A DNA stretch of 64,000 nucleotides from Anadara kagoshimensis (GCA_021292105.1 CM037866.1:7842482-7906481), one strand, 5' to 3'. Shown: positions 12,101 through 24,201, numbered from the stretch's first letter. A program made the numbers and translations. The notes: generated from the sequence alone by a model not told the origin.

Positions 12101-15100
12101 ACCCAATAGAATGATGCTGACAAGCATTGATAGTGCTGTTTACAAATTTCTTGTATGATTTTAAGTAGAACAGAACTTTCAAGCGTTGGTTAAAAATAAA
12201 AGAAATAAATTTTAGTACAATGTACGTGTTTATCGTTTGAAAATTTTCGTCATAATTCCTTGTATTTTTCGAATTTTCATGGCTTCTTGGCTAATCTAAA
12301 ACAATTAGACTTACTGGTTTTCATTCCAAAGTGTTATTTTCTTGTCCTTCCCCGTTATATCACTCGTAGCTTCACACAATGTTGCTTTTATCTTGTATCT
12401 TTTTTCTATAAATATATTTAAAACCGACATCTGACATTACACAATACGCAGCGTAATTTTTCGAGATCAACAACACAAACATCATTACAGTCCCCGGTTT
12501 CACAATCTTTCTTTAGCTAAGATTTTCCTTAAGTTAAATTTAGCAAATTTTGATATTCTCCTTTTGGAACTATTGATGAATATTTTTGTCAAAACTAAAT
12601 GCAAATGTTTTAATCTAAAGGTCATCTTAAAAATAACACATTAAATTCCTGAAAATCTAGAAAATTTATTAAATTATAAAGATTTGAAATTTTGCAAGAT
12701 TTAAGTTAAGGAATTCTTAGCTAAGGAATCAGGAATCAAAGGGGGGTGTTGAGGATTATCCAGGTTTTTTAAAGAGGGTTTGAGAACTATCCAGGATTTT
12801 TTTAAAGTGAGAGTGAGAATTGTAACAATGCTAGGTGCGAGCGCCGAAGGCGCGAGCTCCAGAGACGAAGGTAAAGGGCAGAGCCCCGATGGGGGCAAAG
12901 AAAATCATTTTTAATTAGTCAATGTCTCTCTTTCTTTTTTAAAATTTTTCAAAGGGGGGGGGGGGTTTGCAACCCCCGTAACCCCCCCTTAAATCCGCCA
13001 CTGGGAATGATAGTAAAACCAGGGTGTGATCTTCTACTATTGCTACTACAGTGTATACATTTATAAAACCTCGTTTCATGTATATATTTACAACATTGAC
13101 ATGTCCGTTTTACCTTCTATTTTGGAGTATTCATACACGATGATTCACGCAATACATGGATGGTGTTGGGATTCGGAGTTAATACATAATTAGTGTATGT
13201 TTTCAATGATGTCTCCTTGACATAAATGTATAGTATTGTGCTGATATAGGTTTTAGCTGGTTTCACGCCTTCTTTTAAGAAACAACCAACAGGTGAAATA
13301 TTTATACTGGTTAGTAATAATTATTGCAAGATGTTACGTTTTTACTGTATTTCATAATTATGAAAATGCAAATTAAATGTAGCAAAATAACTATACTTAT
13401 GTGTTGGAATAGGAATCTTCTCTTTCAACTCTGAAAGTCAAGAGTTTCTTTTAAACAACTATTTATCTTCCATGTGTAATTGCACTAATATCAACATTTA
13501 AATATTGCGTTTGTTCTATTGCATCTTATACGTACCTGTTATTAATATCCCAAGACTGAGTTCTTCGCCAACAACTGCAGTTTGTACATCGGCGTTTTGA
13601 CCTGGTTGTGTTAAATGCATCCTTATTTGAGGTAACTTGTATTTCACGGCAGGAGTTGTATAGGACGAACTATGTATAAATGAATAAACAAATATACTCT
13701 AAAAACGAAATGAATTTTAAATATGGCATACTCCAACAAATACGAGTTGAGTTGCGTAATGGTGTTTAACGTCCTAGTCAAGAATATTTCACTTACATCG
13801 AGACGCCGCCAGCTATTGGCGAAGGTGCAGAAATTTTGCCTGTGTGTTGCGCTGATGGCATTATACAGCAGGGGTCTTTAACATGCCAAACCCACCGTGA
13901 CACGGGACCTCGTTTATTTTAAAGTTCCCATCCGAAAGAACCGTTACTTTCATTTCGTAATGCCGAGTGCTTGGCGAAAGGACAGTCACTACCCACTTTC
14001 AAGTCTTGCGTCAGACCCGGCCGGGGATCGAACCCACATACGGAGCGAGCACTCTACAAACTGAGCTACCGCAGTGGTATCCAACAAATACGATATTTAT
14101 ATGTTATCTTAGCGTTTTAGGGCATACATTAAAAAAACAACAATAAAAAACCAATCCATGTTGAAATCTAATAAGGGGAAGTATATTAAGGTTTATAAAA
14201 AGCCAATTTAGTTACTTAAACACGTGCACTTCCACGAGGGTTGTGCTATCGGGTGATCCGAAAAGGTAAGTCCCTCCTTTTTATCTAAATATAATCGCCA
14301 TGCTTGCAATCGAGAGTAGAAAATACACGTCCATGTAAAGTTTGGACACAGAGACATCGACAATGGGCTGTATAATGATTATAACGTAACCATGGTTATG
14401 GCAATATATATTTACCTGACGTCAAACAACATAAATATATACTATGGAGCATTACAATAATAAAAAATATTAGATTTCAACATTACTTGTCAAATAATCT
14501 GTGTAGCAAATGCCATCAATATATCACAGAAACCCCATTTTTAAATTAAAAAGAGCGTGCTTTAAGATTCATTTAATCAATATATCGAGCATGGAATCAA
14601 TTCCTTTGGTAAATCTATAATAAAAACTATTGTATGTGAAGCAATACGTATTCAATGTTGTAATAACCTTTACATCCGTCAAACTTTGTAGTCTATTTCC
14701 GTTTATAATTATAACACTGGAGAGAAACTTACGGCTAAACGGATGTTTGCTCTACTTATTTCTACTGTTCAGTGGCTGTTTGTGTATCCACTTGATATGA
14801 ATTAACAGAGAAATTCAATTATCGAAATGTTTGTTAAAGATCATTCGGAACCAAATGAAAGATCATTTCACTTAACAACTATTAGTTCAATAAATTAAAT
14901 CAGGGACCCTGTAAATGCAATGAAAAAACATTTACTTCAAGGTTAATGGTATCATTGCATAGGAAATGGTCGCCGTAAATGCCGATGAACAATCTAATTT
15001 GAATCGCTTAGAAGATCGTCCACCAATGACCCCTTGCTGTTGAGCGGTATCGTTGAGCTTATCAAAATCTAATAACACTGGCGTATCCTAAAACAACAAC

Positions 15101-15970
15101 TACATGATTTTATATAAAGCTTTTTCAAAGATGTTAAACTTGCAACCTACAACATGTTAAATGACCAATCAAGAACAAACAACCAATCCATATTCAAATC
15201 ACAATCTCAAAGCAAAGTCATATTTTTGAGACTATTAAACAACAAACCTATGGTATAGAAAACGGAGGACGCAAAAGTATTAATCATTTAGGTTTATATA
15301 AATGTCGAACATTATAAGAAATGAAGTTAAATTTTCTTTTTGTTATGGAAGTATGAAATAATTGGACATTTCGCGTAGCGAATTATGTTACGTGTGCAAT
15401 GTCCAATTCTTTCATACTTTCATAACAAAAAGAAAATTTAACTTCATTTCTTATAATTCAATTTATAACTTTTTTTTAAAAAACAACAAATAAGTGTATG
15501 TGATACTTTTACAACTTTATAAATAATTATTTGGACATCGCCTTGGCGTAAGAATACAATTGTCAGAAAAGTAGTTCCGGCAATGAAAGTTGGAGAGGAG
15601 CCAATTCTGTCATGGAAAAATAACACAAAATATCTGTCCAATCAAAATGCTTGAAACAAACGAAAATTGAATTATAGTGCTATACCTTTCGTTGCCGTTC
15701 AAAGCAAACTGTGTAACACACTCCAGTGTATTATTCATGATCAGTTTTGGTGCAAGCACTAATAATGAGGAATTGTATTCCGAAAACGGCCGTCTAGTGC
15801 TGTCATGCGCTGATTTTGAATTTTTTATTAAATAATGCATTATACATGAGAGTGCTGTAAAATTAACACGGGTATAATATGCAATTTATTTAGATAATAT
15901 TGAAAATATAAATATAATAAAAACATACATGATTTCTTTTAACAATTGATTATGCAATACTTACAACATG

Positions 15971-16004
<34 letters not shown>

Positions 16005-16170
16005 TAAACAAAGTTTGAAGATTTTTTAAATCTTTTTAGAATTTTGTAATGCATGAAATTGAATGCAATTCAGTTGAAGATTAAATAAAACTAATACTAT
16101 GTTAATTATTTGTGTTTGTTCCTTCGCATTATGCATAATAAAAGCTAAATATCGACATTATTAATTGGCA

Positions 16171-16205
<35 letters not shown>

Positions 16206-18307
16206 TAATAATAATAAACAATACTTGCATGTTTACAACCTGTCACAGTTATCTGATCTGTTTTGTTAGTGCAACTAAAATGATTGCAATGTTCGGGTTT
16301 TACTTTTGGAGATGGTTGGATACCAGTTATCTTGAATATTCCATTTGGAGAAAATGTTTTTTTGTCAATTGTAATGGATCCATCTAAATTGCACACTGCA
16401 ATATAAAAATAGTAAATATTAAAAACATTTGTAAAATTGTATATTAAATGTAAAAAGCTAATTCCAAATGTTTAAATTGAACTGTACTAACTACTTGTAT
16501 AAACATCCACAAAGATATATAGGCTTCACACTTGGGCCTTTTCGACGTGTCGGACTCGCAGTCTTAACTGGAGATGTTTATTTTAGAAATCACTATCAAT
16601 TTATTGCAGTTCACCGGAAATAAACGAAACTTTGGAAGTTGCAATTTCATCAAAATTGCGAAGATACTGAATATGATAACGTAATTGCATTGCGTTTAGA
16701 AATGTTAAAAAATTTAAGTTAGAAAAGTTAGAAATGCACTTTTGATAAGTATTGCAAATATTTGATATGATTATTAATAATTAAGTTATGTGTTGCACAA
16801 CTTTTGAATTTTATTACTAAAACATTAAAAATAAAAAAAAACACATAGCATGGTTATAAGAGTATTTAAACCTGCTGGAGACAGTGGTCTTTATTTCTTA
16901 ATTCTAATCACTCATTTTATTTGCGGTTTGGTTCATCATCGTTTAAACTTTTCTATTCAAATTACAGATAAATCAGATTGTAAATGATATTTAGAATAAA
17001 ACGTGCCGCTCCTTTGATGTGAACCAAAACTATTGGTTGTTGACATCGATATTGCATGCCAAGGCCTGTCAAGACCCTCAAAATTTTGCATGGCCGTTAT
17101 CACAATATTGTTGATAAGTAACAATGTATCTATCCAAAATTACTCTGTATCTATTTCATGTCGCATATTTCTATGGTCCTTTACTACCAATTTTGATTAC
17201 ACACGTGGCGGGTGTAGCCAGCTAAACAGGAGATGGTCACCCTTCAGGAGCACCCAGTCTTATTTCCGTGGTGAAAGTATATGTGTTTACCTTAATTTGC
17301 CAGCTTCATTTTCGATGTGTTTGAGAAGGCTTAATCTATTAGATACATGGATCGTCAGCTACGTTATTCAGATTAGAAACACATTGGTTTACTAAAAATT
17401 CTATTAAATTTGAATTATAATATTTCAACATATTGAGGTCTTTTTGAACAGATAACTTATACATGCCATATGTGAAAGTTGTTGGAACTCCATCTGTATC
17501 TTGAGCGCCACTGCTCTTACCAACTTCAATTTCACACTGATTCTAAAAGTAAAGATAAATCAATGTTAACCGTAAGTGCATTTTTTTCGAGTTGTACTAT
17601 TTTTCGCTTATTTCGGGGATGATTTGTTTAATTTCCGCCAAAATTTGTACCACGCCTAAAATAATGTATACTACATCAATTTTACTTTACAATATTATTT
17701 ACGTAAGCCTATTCCAAGTCATTACAAAAATTTTTTATCTAAATTCAGGTTATCTTCTCATTGTTTATCCATTGAAACAGGTCGTTATAATAACAAAAAA
17801 CGAAATGAAAGATGTTGTATATTTTGTAACGGTGTTATTGAAGATGAATATCATTTTATTTTGGAGTGTAAAACATATACCTATATTAGAAAACAATTTA
17901 TTAAACCATACTACTGGGTCAAACCAAGCATGTACAAACTTATACAGTTGCTCAGCATCAACAATGTCAAACAATTATGCAATCTAGCGAAATTTTTATG
18001 TAATGCTTTAAATATTAGAAATAATGTTTAACTTTATATCATTATATTTATACTTTATATTTATTATCTCTCCTGGTACTGCTGTTTATTTATGTATAGG
18101 GCTTACTGAACATTGTTTATATTATGTAATTATATATATTGTAAATCCAATAAGTTGTAATTAACTTACGGAATAAAGAAATTGAATGCATCAAGCTTAT
18201 AGTAAAATTCACCCAATGTATATACTTACCGTTGTGGTTTGACTGTTACTTCTACTTCCTTGTAATGCTAGACACACCACTGCAAAAGTTATTGCGAACG
18301 AATTCAT
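9102..18307 (-). CDS. ZP gene C: divergent zona pellucida-domain protein on the opposite strand (9 coding exons, 376 aa)
   Basis: Coding exons in transcript order: 18307-18230, 17542-17347, 16395-16229, 15087-14936, 13669-13536, 12405-12315, 11390-11225, 10689-10596, 9154-9102. Phases are 0,1,0,2,1,2,0,1, matching genes A and B from the second junction on. Residues 1-26 are a signal peptide (FAITFAVVCLALQG). Exon 2 (27-91) is a two-cysteine segment I do not recognise. ZP-N runs through exons 3-4 (PLCNLDG, GCKH, KRFKLDC). Exon 5 has the ZP-C opening strand (RMHLTQPG, ADVQTAVVGEELSLGILIT). Exon 7 has AFRFVGTDDVYFTCNVRLC, the most diagnostic ZP stretch. Exon 8 has STRKRRS (residues 332-338), the consensus cleavage site, then ESVTAKIRVYDV. 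The tail is VITIVIMVMTLCC. Weaker points: the exon 2 donor (GTATCT), a GC donor on exon 3, and the very short last exon. Unlike A and B it has no mucin insert. Confidence 0.8.
9590..9740. mobile_element. Tc1/mariner-type MITE
   Basis: The termini TACAGTAAAACCT (9590) and AGGTTTTACTGTA (ending 9740) are perfect inverted repeats around a 125-bp non-coding core. It lies in the last intron of ZP gene C. Confidence 0.8.
10310..10565 (-). mobile_element. Retroelement 3' tail, minus strand
   Basis: TTCCACTAGGGAGTGTGTCC, CACCTCCTGTTTAGCTAGCT and ACTCGCCACGTGTGTAATC. It lies about 30 bp downstream of exon 8 of ZP gene C, in sense with the gene. Confidence 0.8.
10735..10960 (+). repeat. Unclassified dispersed repeat (ATTCCTCATCAGTAGTG family)
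   Basis: AGCACTTGACGGACATTTTA, CTTGATCAGTAGTG and TTTAGCTAAGGAAATAC recur in varied form near 12035, 15690 (minus), 31490, 41970, 47820 (minus) and 51540 (minus). No coding capacity. Confidence 0.5.
12490..12720. mobile_element. MITE family 2, right end missing
   Basis: It begins CCCCGGTTTCACAATC and AGCTAAGATTTTCCTTAAGT and shares its core with the complete copy at 21862-22104, but lacks the closing GTGAAACCGGGG. Confidence 0.7.
12721..13080. other. G-rich TE-like remnant in an intron of ZP gene C
   Basis: It includes GGCAGAGCCCCGATGGGGGC and a G12-13 run followed by AACCCCC and a CCGCCACTGG end, a pattern echoed near 31715-31790. No coding signal. Confidence 0.4.
13083..13260. mobile_element. 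MITE family 1, half copy
   Basis: CAACATTGACATGTCCGTTT and GATGGTGTTGGGATTCGGAG match the left half of the family; the right terminal repeat is missing. Confidence 0.55.
13746..14079 (-). mobile_element. tRNA-derived SINE family 1, complete with target-site duplication
   Basis: Full antisense copy running from the 3' end (GTTTAACGTCCTAGTCAAG) to the tRNA-like head (GAGCTACCGCAGTGGT). TCCAACAAATACGA flanks it at 13732-13745 and 14080-14093, a 14-bp target-site duplication. It lies in intron 4 of ZP gene C, about 65 bp from exon 5. Confidence 0.92.
14140..14345 (-). mobile_element. Retroelement 3' tail, minus strand
   Basis: CACGTGCACTTCCACGAGGG and AAGTCCCTCC followed by a degenerate CGCCATGC end. 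Same family as the other tails. Confidence 0.7.
15170..15250 (-). mobile_element. Short retroelement terminal fragment
   Basis: ACAAACAACCAATCCATATT, CAAATCACAATCTCAAAGCA: only the outermost tail survives. Confidence 0.45.
15312..15458. mobile_element. Long hairpin (foldback) element
   Basis: TTATAAGAAATGAAGTTAAA and about 40 further bases up to AATTGGACATT are mirrored by AATGTCCAATT...TTATAA. Arms are about 60 bp around a loop containing GCGTAGCGAATTATG. A right-half relative lies at 52925-53035. It sits in intron 3 of ZP gene C. Confidence 0.8.
15977..16001. repeat. (AT)n microsatellite
   Basis: About twelve AT dinucleotides. Confidence 0.9.
16172..16218. repeat. (AAT)n microsatellite next to an exon of ZP gene C
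   Basis: About fifteen AAT units with one AAA interruption. It starts about 10 bp inside the intron that follows exon 3 of gene C. Confidence 0.9.
17040..17330 (+). mobile_element. Retroelement 3' tail, sense
   Basis: AAGGCCTGTCAAGACCCTCA (decayed end of the RT frame), ACACACGTGGCGGGTGTAGC and GGAGCACCCAGTC. It ends within about 20-50 bp of exon 2 of ZP gene C on the other strand. Confidence 0.8.
17590..18190 (+). mobile_element. LINE ORF C-terminus and 3' UTR
   Basis: A plus-strand frame over about 17815-18030 reads CNGVIEDEYHFILECK, YIRKQFIKPYYW and KLIQLLSINNVKQLCN, with a C...H...C pattern typical of LINE ORF C-termini. The 3' UTR closes with ACGGAATAAAGAAATTGAAT. It lies inside intron 1 of ZP gene C, opposite to the gene. 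Confidence 0.7.
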
Positions 18308-19690
18308 ACTAAAAACGAAAAAAGACGTCATTTAATTCAAGTTATGACTATACATGTATTTAGAAATGACACAACCATTAAATAAAATTAAAAAATGTTA
18401 TAATAACGAAATAAATGTATTTGAAAAAATATAATACAATGCAATAAATATAACAGTATATTTGTGTATATTTTAACAATATTAATTAATTAATCTTATC
18501 TATCTTAAGATTCTTAAATATTATAAAATGTTTTATAAACACTGTTTACACCAGGCGAGATACCAATTGTTAAAATTAGCTATATGGCAATTGATTTTCG
18601 TTGGTTTCCGAAAGATAAGTAAGCGTTGTGTTTAAAAGTGAAGTTTAATAAGGTCATTTCAACGTTTTATATTTATCTGAATTTAAAGAAACGAGGCCAA
18701 GAAATCTGAAAGTTGATTCTTGCAGGAAAATGTATTTAGGAATGGATGACCAATTTAATACGCATCTACAGTACAGACTTGTTTAAATTTTAACACAAAG
18801 CAAACAAAAAATGTTCGATTGCTAAGTGCCAAAGATATAGAAAGCTTGTGGTTGAAAACCTGTCGAGAGATAGATAGAATGTGTAGAATTGTCGATGTAT
18901 AGCTAAAGGTTTGTCGAATTCGGCACTTATTCTATAGCTTGGTGTTTAACTTTCGACAAATGTGTACTGTACTCCTTTACATTTTCCAATCAGACACGTT
19001 TGTAGAAAAGTTCGTGCATTTGTTTTTTATTGTTTTTTAATTTTAGAAAAAAAATAATATTTTGAAGTATTTTGTGGAAAATTCTTTCTGAATTATTTCT
19101 TCCATCGTGCACATATGATGGATTAAACTGCAAAACCTCTGGACAGTTATCGAATTATCTTTAACAAAATTAGCTACAAAATCGGTGCTGAAAAATGTGT
19201 TTTTAACAAGTTTTTCGAATCGTATTTTGTTCTTTTAACGATAAGTCTGACAAACTATGAATTTTTATAAAGAAAGCCTTAGACTTCATGTTGATAATAG
19301 TGTTACACAGATGCGGAAATATGACGCCTAAATGTCGTAGCAATAGGGGATATAAATACACAACAATGATAGTATGGAAATGTGTGGTGGATTGTAACAG
19401 TTAGGCCCCAGTCAAAACGTCTTCATGTAAAGAACAGACCTGTCGAATATTCAACACTGAGCTAACAATTGGTATAAATATTACAATGTTTTCCCCACCA
19501 TAAAATATGAAAAAGTCAAAAATTCACCTTTTCCGCCCACACACTTAACAAAACATACTTGCTTATTACACCTTCCGTCAGTTCATGATTGGTGGAGGAA
19601 ATCGGAGAACCTGGAGAAAACCATCTGCATTCGGCAGGGGATCCGACAATCTCTCTCTCTAGAATCTGTCCCGAATGAGATTCGAACCCA
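18308..19690. other. Region upstream of ZP gene C, no other gene seen
   Basis: AT-rich. It should contain the gene C promoter. I see no convincing TATA box, and no open frame worth calling. Confidence 0.4.
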
Positions 19691-19694
19691 GCAG

Positions 19695-19935
19695 TAAAGT
19701 ACGTCCCAGTCAAGAATATTTCACTCATATCGAGACGTCGCCAGCTATAGGCGAAGGTGCAGAAATTTTGCCTGTGCGTTGCGCTGATAATATTATACAT
19801 TTGGGCTCTTAATCGTGCCAGATCTATCGTGTCACAGTGCCTTTTTTAAAGTTCCAACCCGAAAGAACCGTGGCTTTCATTTCGTAATGCCGAGTGCTTG
19901 GCGAAAGAACAGTCACTACCAACTCCTGAGCCTTG
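19695..19935 (-). mobile_element. SINE family 1, antisense, head missing
   Basis: CGAGACGTCGCCAGCTATAG, CTTTCATTTCGTAATGCCGA and GGCGAAAGAACAGTCACTAC; the copy stops before the tRNA-like head. Confidence 0.85.
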
Positions 19936-20204
19936 GATCATATGTGCGCGCTTTAGAACATTAACACTTCGATGCTCACAATCGATGCATAGAATCATCC
20001 TCACTATTCCCATACATATATCAGTTACAAACTTGGCACAGTCAAGTTAATTTTTTAACAAAGCTAGACCAAAATTATCCTGATGATGTGGTGTAGGGGT
20101 AATAGATAATTTAATTTAATGTATGATGAAACACGATATGAAGAATGAAGAAGTTACATGTATGAATTTGCTAATGTGAACAATGTTTCCTTATCTATAG
20201 ATAG

Positions 20205-20349
20205 ATATAATTGTAAACGCAAACAACATTGACCTGGCAGCTTGACCTTTAATTACGAATTTCCATATACATGCTCCACTCAAAACTGGGTGGTACTAGG
20301 ACTCTCAGTTAATATATACAGAAGCTTCATAATGTGAATAAATTGTCCT
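20205..20349. mobile_element. MITE family 1, left half
   Basis: GCAAACAACATTGACCTGGC and AGCTTGACCTTTAATTACGA, with the GGTGGTACTAGGACTC core. The right end is replaced by the neighbouring insertion. Confidence 0.6.
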
Positions 20350-20359
20350 TAATAACTAT

Positions 20360-20585
20360 GACTAACAAGAAAAACTGTGAGCCACAAGCTCACAAAAATA
20401 CCCCCGCTCCCAAAAATCCATTGGATCAAATTTTTAAATAGAAGGTTCACATCTACAATATATCACAAAGATTGTGTGAAAGTTTCATAAAAATCCATTG
20501 AAGGGTTTAGGAGGAGTTGCGGATAAGAGGTGTAACGGAGGGACGCCCCTATCACTACATACCCCCCACTTTTTAAGCAGGGGTA
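20360..20585. mobile_element. Non-coding insertion with 10-bp target-site duplication
   Basis: TAATAACTAT flanks it at 20350-20359 and 20586-20595. The interior (CACAAGCTCACAAAAATACC, AAAATCCATTGAAGGG, ACCCCCCACTTTTTAAGC) has no open frame. The class is unknown. Confidence 0.55.
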
Positions 20586-20604
20586 TAATAACTATAGATA
20601 GATA

Positions 20605-20850
20605 TAATTGTAAAGGCAAACGACATTGACCAGTACGCTTGACCTTTTATTACGAATACTTGTATTCATAGATGGTGATCCACTCAGTGCATGATATAGC
20701 ACTAGGACTCAGACTCGCAAACACCAAAACATGTTTGTCCTTGATGTGGACGAAATTAACACCTGTATTCCTTATATATAAATGTACATATCTATGATAC
20801 ATACTTCTATTAAAGGTCAAATGGACAGGTCAATGTTGTTTGCCTATATA
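20605..20850. mobile_element. MITE family 1, complete copy
   Basis: GGCAAACGACATTGACCAGT on the left and GGTCAATGTTGTTTGCCTAT on the right, about 245 bp, non-coding. Confidence 0.75.
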
Positions 20851-20859
20851 AAATAGCTA

Positions 20860-21700
20860 ACTTACTTGTTTTGTTATTTATGTTTTTCTCTCTTGAATAT
20901 AATCCTTATATAATTACTAGTTGCCTTCCATACAACACAAAATAACTGCTTAACAACTGCATTCGTTATCGTTAATTTTCATAGTTAACCTCTAGGAGGT
21001 GTGACAGTGATAAGATTAGCCAATCTAATACAAATAATCAAAGGCGGAAATTATTTAATAATAGATGTCCTATTATTTATTGTATTTCCATAAATTGAGT
21101 ACACATGGTTTTTATTATTTCTTTTATTTGAAAATTTTTCCATTAAACTATCAATAAAATGCATTTAAAATGCACTGACCTAACCAAATTATATTTTTAA
21201 TTAAAAACATTATTGTTCAGTTCTCCTGTACATAGAGAAATTTTGCGAAAATTTTAGCAATTTCATCGTTTATACACCAATTGGGCCTTATTCAAAGTTA
21301 CATCAGGGCATTTAGGGTCAGGTAGGTCATTGTTGTTCGGGTTTTTTCCATTTGTGATCATCATGAATACTCTATTTATGACATAACGTTTATAGTTGTT
21401 CCAAGTAAGAAGGTACAGAAGGGATAATTTTGACATAGTCATATTTGTTGTTATGTCAAAAAGTTAAAAAATTGCTCTATGTACAGAAATAAGTTCAACT
21501 TTTCATGAATGAAAAATATGTCTTCCTATTAGGTCAGTATATTTTGTATTAAGTTTTGACATATTTTTTGTGAGTTTGTTGGAAAATACGACTTTATTCT
21601 TGCATTTTCCATGTGCACTGAATTTATGGAAATGCAGTAGCATGAGTAGTATGTTTGTTTTTCATGAATAAACTATAATTTTTAGAATTAACAGTGACTA
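20860..21700. other. No feature recognised
   Basis: AT-rich with no open frame above background and no repeat family I can name. Confidence 0.35.
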
Positions 21701-21724
21701 ATGGTCGATAAAATTGGATGCGTG

Positions 21725-22200
21725 TCATTGTTATATTGCAAGGCTAGGTTTATCGAGTCTCAACAAATTTTATGGTCGTCATCACAACATTGTATAAGTA
21801 TAATGCATCTGTGCAAAATTATCATAGATATATTTGGTGTATTTAAGTCCCATGCCCCATGCCCCGGTTACACAATTATTCCTTTGCTAAAAGTTTTCTT
21901 TAACTTATATTAAGCAAATTTTAGTAATCTTTTTATAAAACTATTGACGATTATATTTGACAAAACTAAATGCAAATCTTTTAATTTAGAAATGACACCT
22001 ATAATTCCGGAATATCTGAAAATTTAACAAATTGTAGAAATTTGTTATTTTGCCTGATTTAAATAAAGGAAAATCTTACCCTAGCAACGATTGTGAAACC
22101 GGGGGTATTTTTGTTACTCTCATTCTCAATTTTGATTACACATCTGGTGGTTGAGCTAGCTAAACAGGGGATGCTTACCTTTATACTCTGCTTTTTAAAT
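21725..22200 (+). mobile_element. Retroelement 3' tail split by a MITE
   Basis: ATTGCAAGGCTAGGTTTATC and TATTTAAGTCCCATGCCCCA precede the MITE; TCTCAATTTTGATTACACAT and AGCTAGCTAAACAGGGGATG follow it. Together they restore the usual order of the tail. Confidence 0.75.
21862..22104. mobile_element. MITE family 2, complete copy
   Basis: The inverted termini CCCCGGTTACACAATT...TTGCTAAAAG and CTAGCAACGATTGTGAAACC + GGGG enclose about 240 bp. Nested in the retroelement tail above. Confidence 0.78.
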
Positions 22201-22689
22201 AGTTTTTTAGGGGGTTGGTTGGCTTGGGTTAGGAATTGTTATTTGAACATGTTAATTGTATTTGTTTTTAGAACAGCTAAGCACAATATAGTGAGGTATT
22301 GAGGTAAGATTCCTTCGTGTGCCTTGTGTCGTTCAGCGTGTTTCGTTTTTATGCAACATTTCATTAGCACACGACAGGAGTCAAAAGGCTACAAAATTTG
22401 GATAAATATATTCGTTCGATTATGTATTTTGGCGTGCTTATTTTTATCGACCAAATGCGATATTTTTTTATTGTAAGACACAATTCTTTACACTCTGATT
22501 TTATAATTTTAATTATTTTAATAAACATTTAACAGATTTAAAGCATTTTATGTGTATTCGTAGTATAATAAAGTAGTAACTTCGGTATTCCTCTCAGCTG
22601 TGTTTTATCAAAGTGAAACCCAGAAAACTGAAACTGACCTTAAATATTCGATTCAGGAATCAAATCGTATAATTGTTTTAAGTTGATAT

Positions 22690-22862
22690 AATAAAAAAAT
22701 GAACACACTAATTTATGCCTAAATGACAATCCAGAAGCAAAGTGAAAACTTTGGAACTGACAAGTTATATTAAACACGTTCACTTCCACCAGGGAAGTAA
22801 GGCCAAGTGCAACGGAAGAGTAAGCACCTCCTGTTTAGCTAGCTATCTACATCCGCCATATA
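22690..22862 (-). mobile_element. Antisense retroelement 3' tail
   Basis: CACGTTCACTTCCACCAGGG, GTAAGCACCTCCTGTTTAGC. Confidence 0.8.
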
Positions 22863-23000
22863 TAGGAATAACTGGAAAGACTGTAAGCATATAAATAGTT
22901 TACACGTGTGTAACGCAGGTGGTCGATTCACGTTAGGTTAAAATGCATGTCTTTGTTTAAATCATAAAATTGTTTACATTTTAGAGCCCCAAAACATTGT

Positions 23001-23850
23001 GGTCAAAACTTTAAAATGAGTCTCTTGTTAAAATCATGTTAAATTTTCTTCGCCTTTTATGGAATTTGAGACCGCCCATTATGCTTTGCAAGTCCATAAA
23101 GACATTGGAAAATTATCAAAAGACACGTGTTAATAATACAATCAACAACATATAAAGGAGATGGGTAACACTACTTACAGCTTGACGATCTTAATTACTA
23201 AAAACGACACAAATATCTATAGTTTTAAGATTTGGATTTATTATTATAAATTTTGGCTATAACTGGCCACGGCTGTATAATAGAGGAGCCAAGACTCCAA
23301 TTGAGTCTGTAATGGGCATCCTCAACAAACAATTATATAACAAGTAAATGGTTATTAAAAGAATGAAAAGATGAACCCTGGTAACAGATGTTCACCATTT
23401 ACTTAGCATGAAAACATTTCCATATTATGTATATTTACGAAAAACAGCTTTATTTAATATACTGGTGAGAGCAAAATTTGCCACATGGCTAAGACACCAT
23501 ATCTTAGCCAGCGCCAACAGTATATAGTATAGGAATTGATTTGAAATCATGCTAGGAAAAGTAACTGATGGCATAGGACAAAAAGCCAGATTGGCAAGTA
23601 AATAACTGACCAGATTGGTCAAAAGCCAAATTGGTAAATAAATAAATAAATAAATAAATAACGGGCCAGAATGGCCAAAAAGTAAGATTGGCAAAATATA
23701 AATAAATAAATAACCGACCAGATTGATCAATAGCCAGATTGGCAAAATATAAATAAATAAATAACTGACAGATTGATCAATAACCAGATTGGCAAAATAT
23801 CAATAAATAAATAACTGACCAGATTGGTCATTTGCCAGATTAGCAAAATA

Positions 23851-23909
<59 letters not shown>

Positions 23910-24146
23910 CTGACCAGATTGCATAATAGCCAGATTGGCAAAATATAAACAAATAAATATATAAATACTTAAATAAATAAATAAATAAATAACTGACCAG
24001 ATTGGTCAATAGCCAGATTGGCAAAATATAAACAAATAAATAAATAAATGAATAAATAAATAACTGACCAGATTGATCATTTGCCAGATTGGCAAAATAT
24101 AAATAAATAACTGACAATATTGGTCATTAGCCAGATTAGCAAAATA

Positions 24147-24201
<55 letters not shown>

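Noticed and set aside
15610-15840. Possible extra exon of ZP gene C (minus-strand frame with a GTATAG donor)
   Set aside because: Much of it is a copy of the dispersed repeat also seen near 12046, 41970 and 47826. Exons 3 and 4 already join in phase without it.
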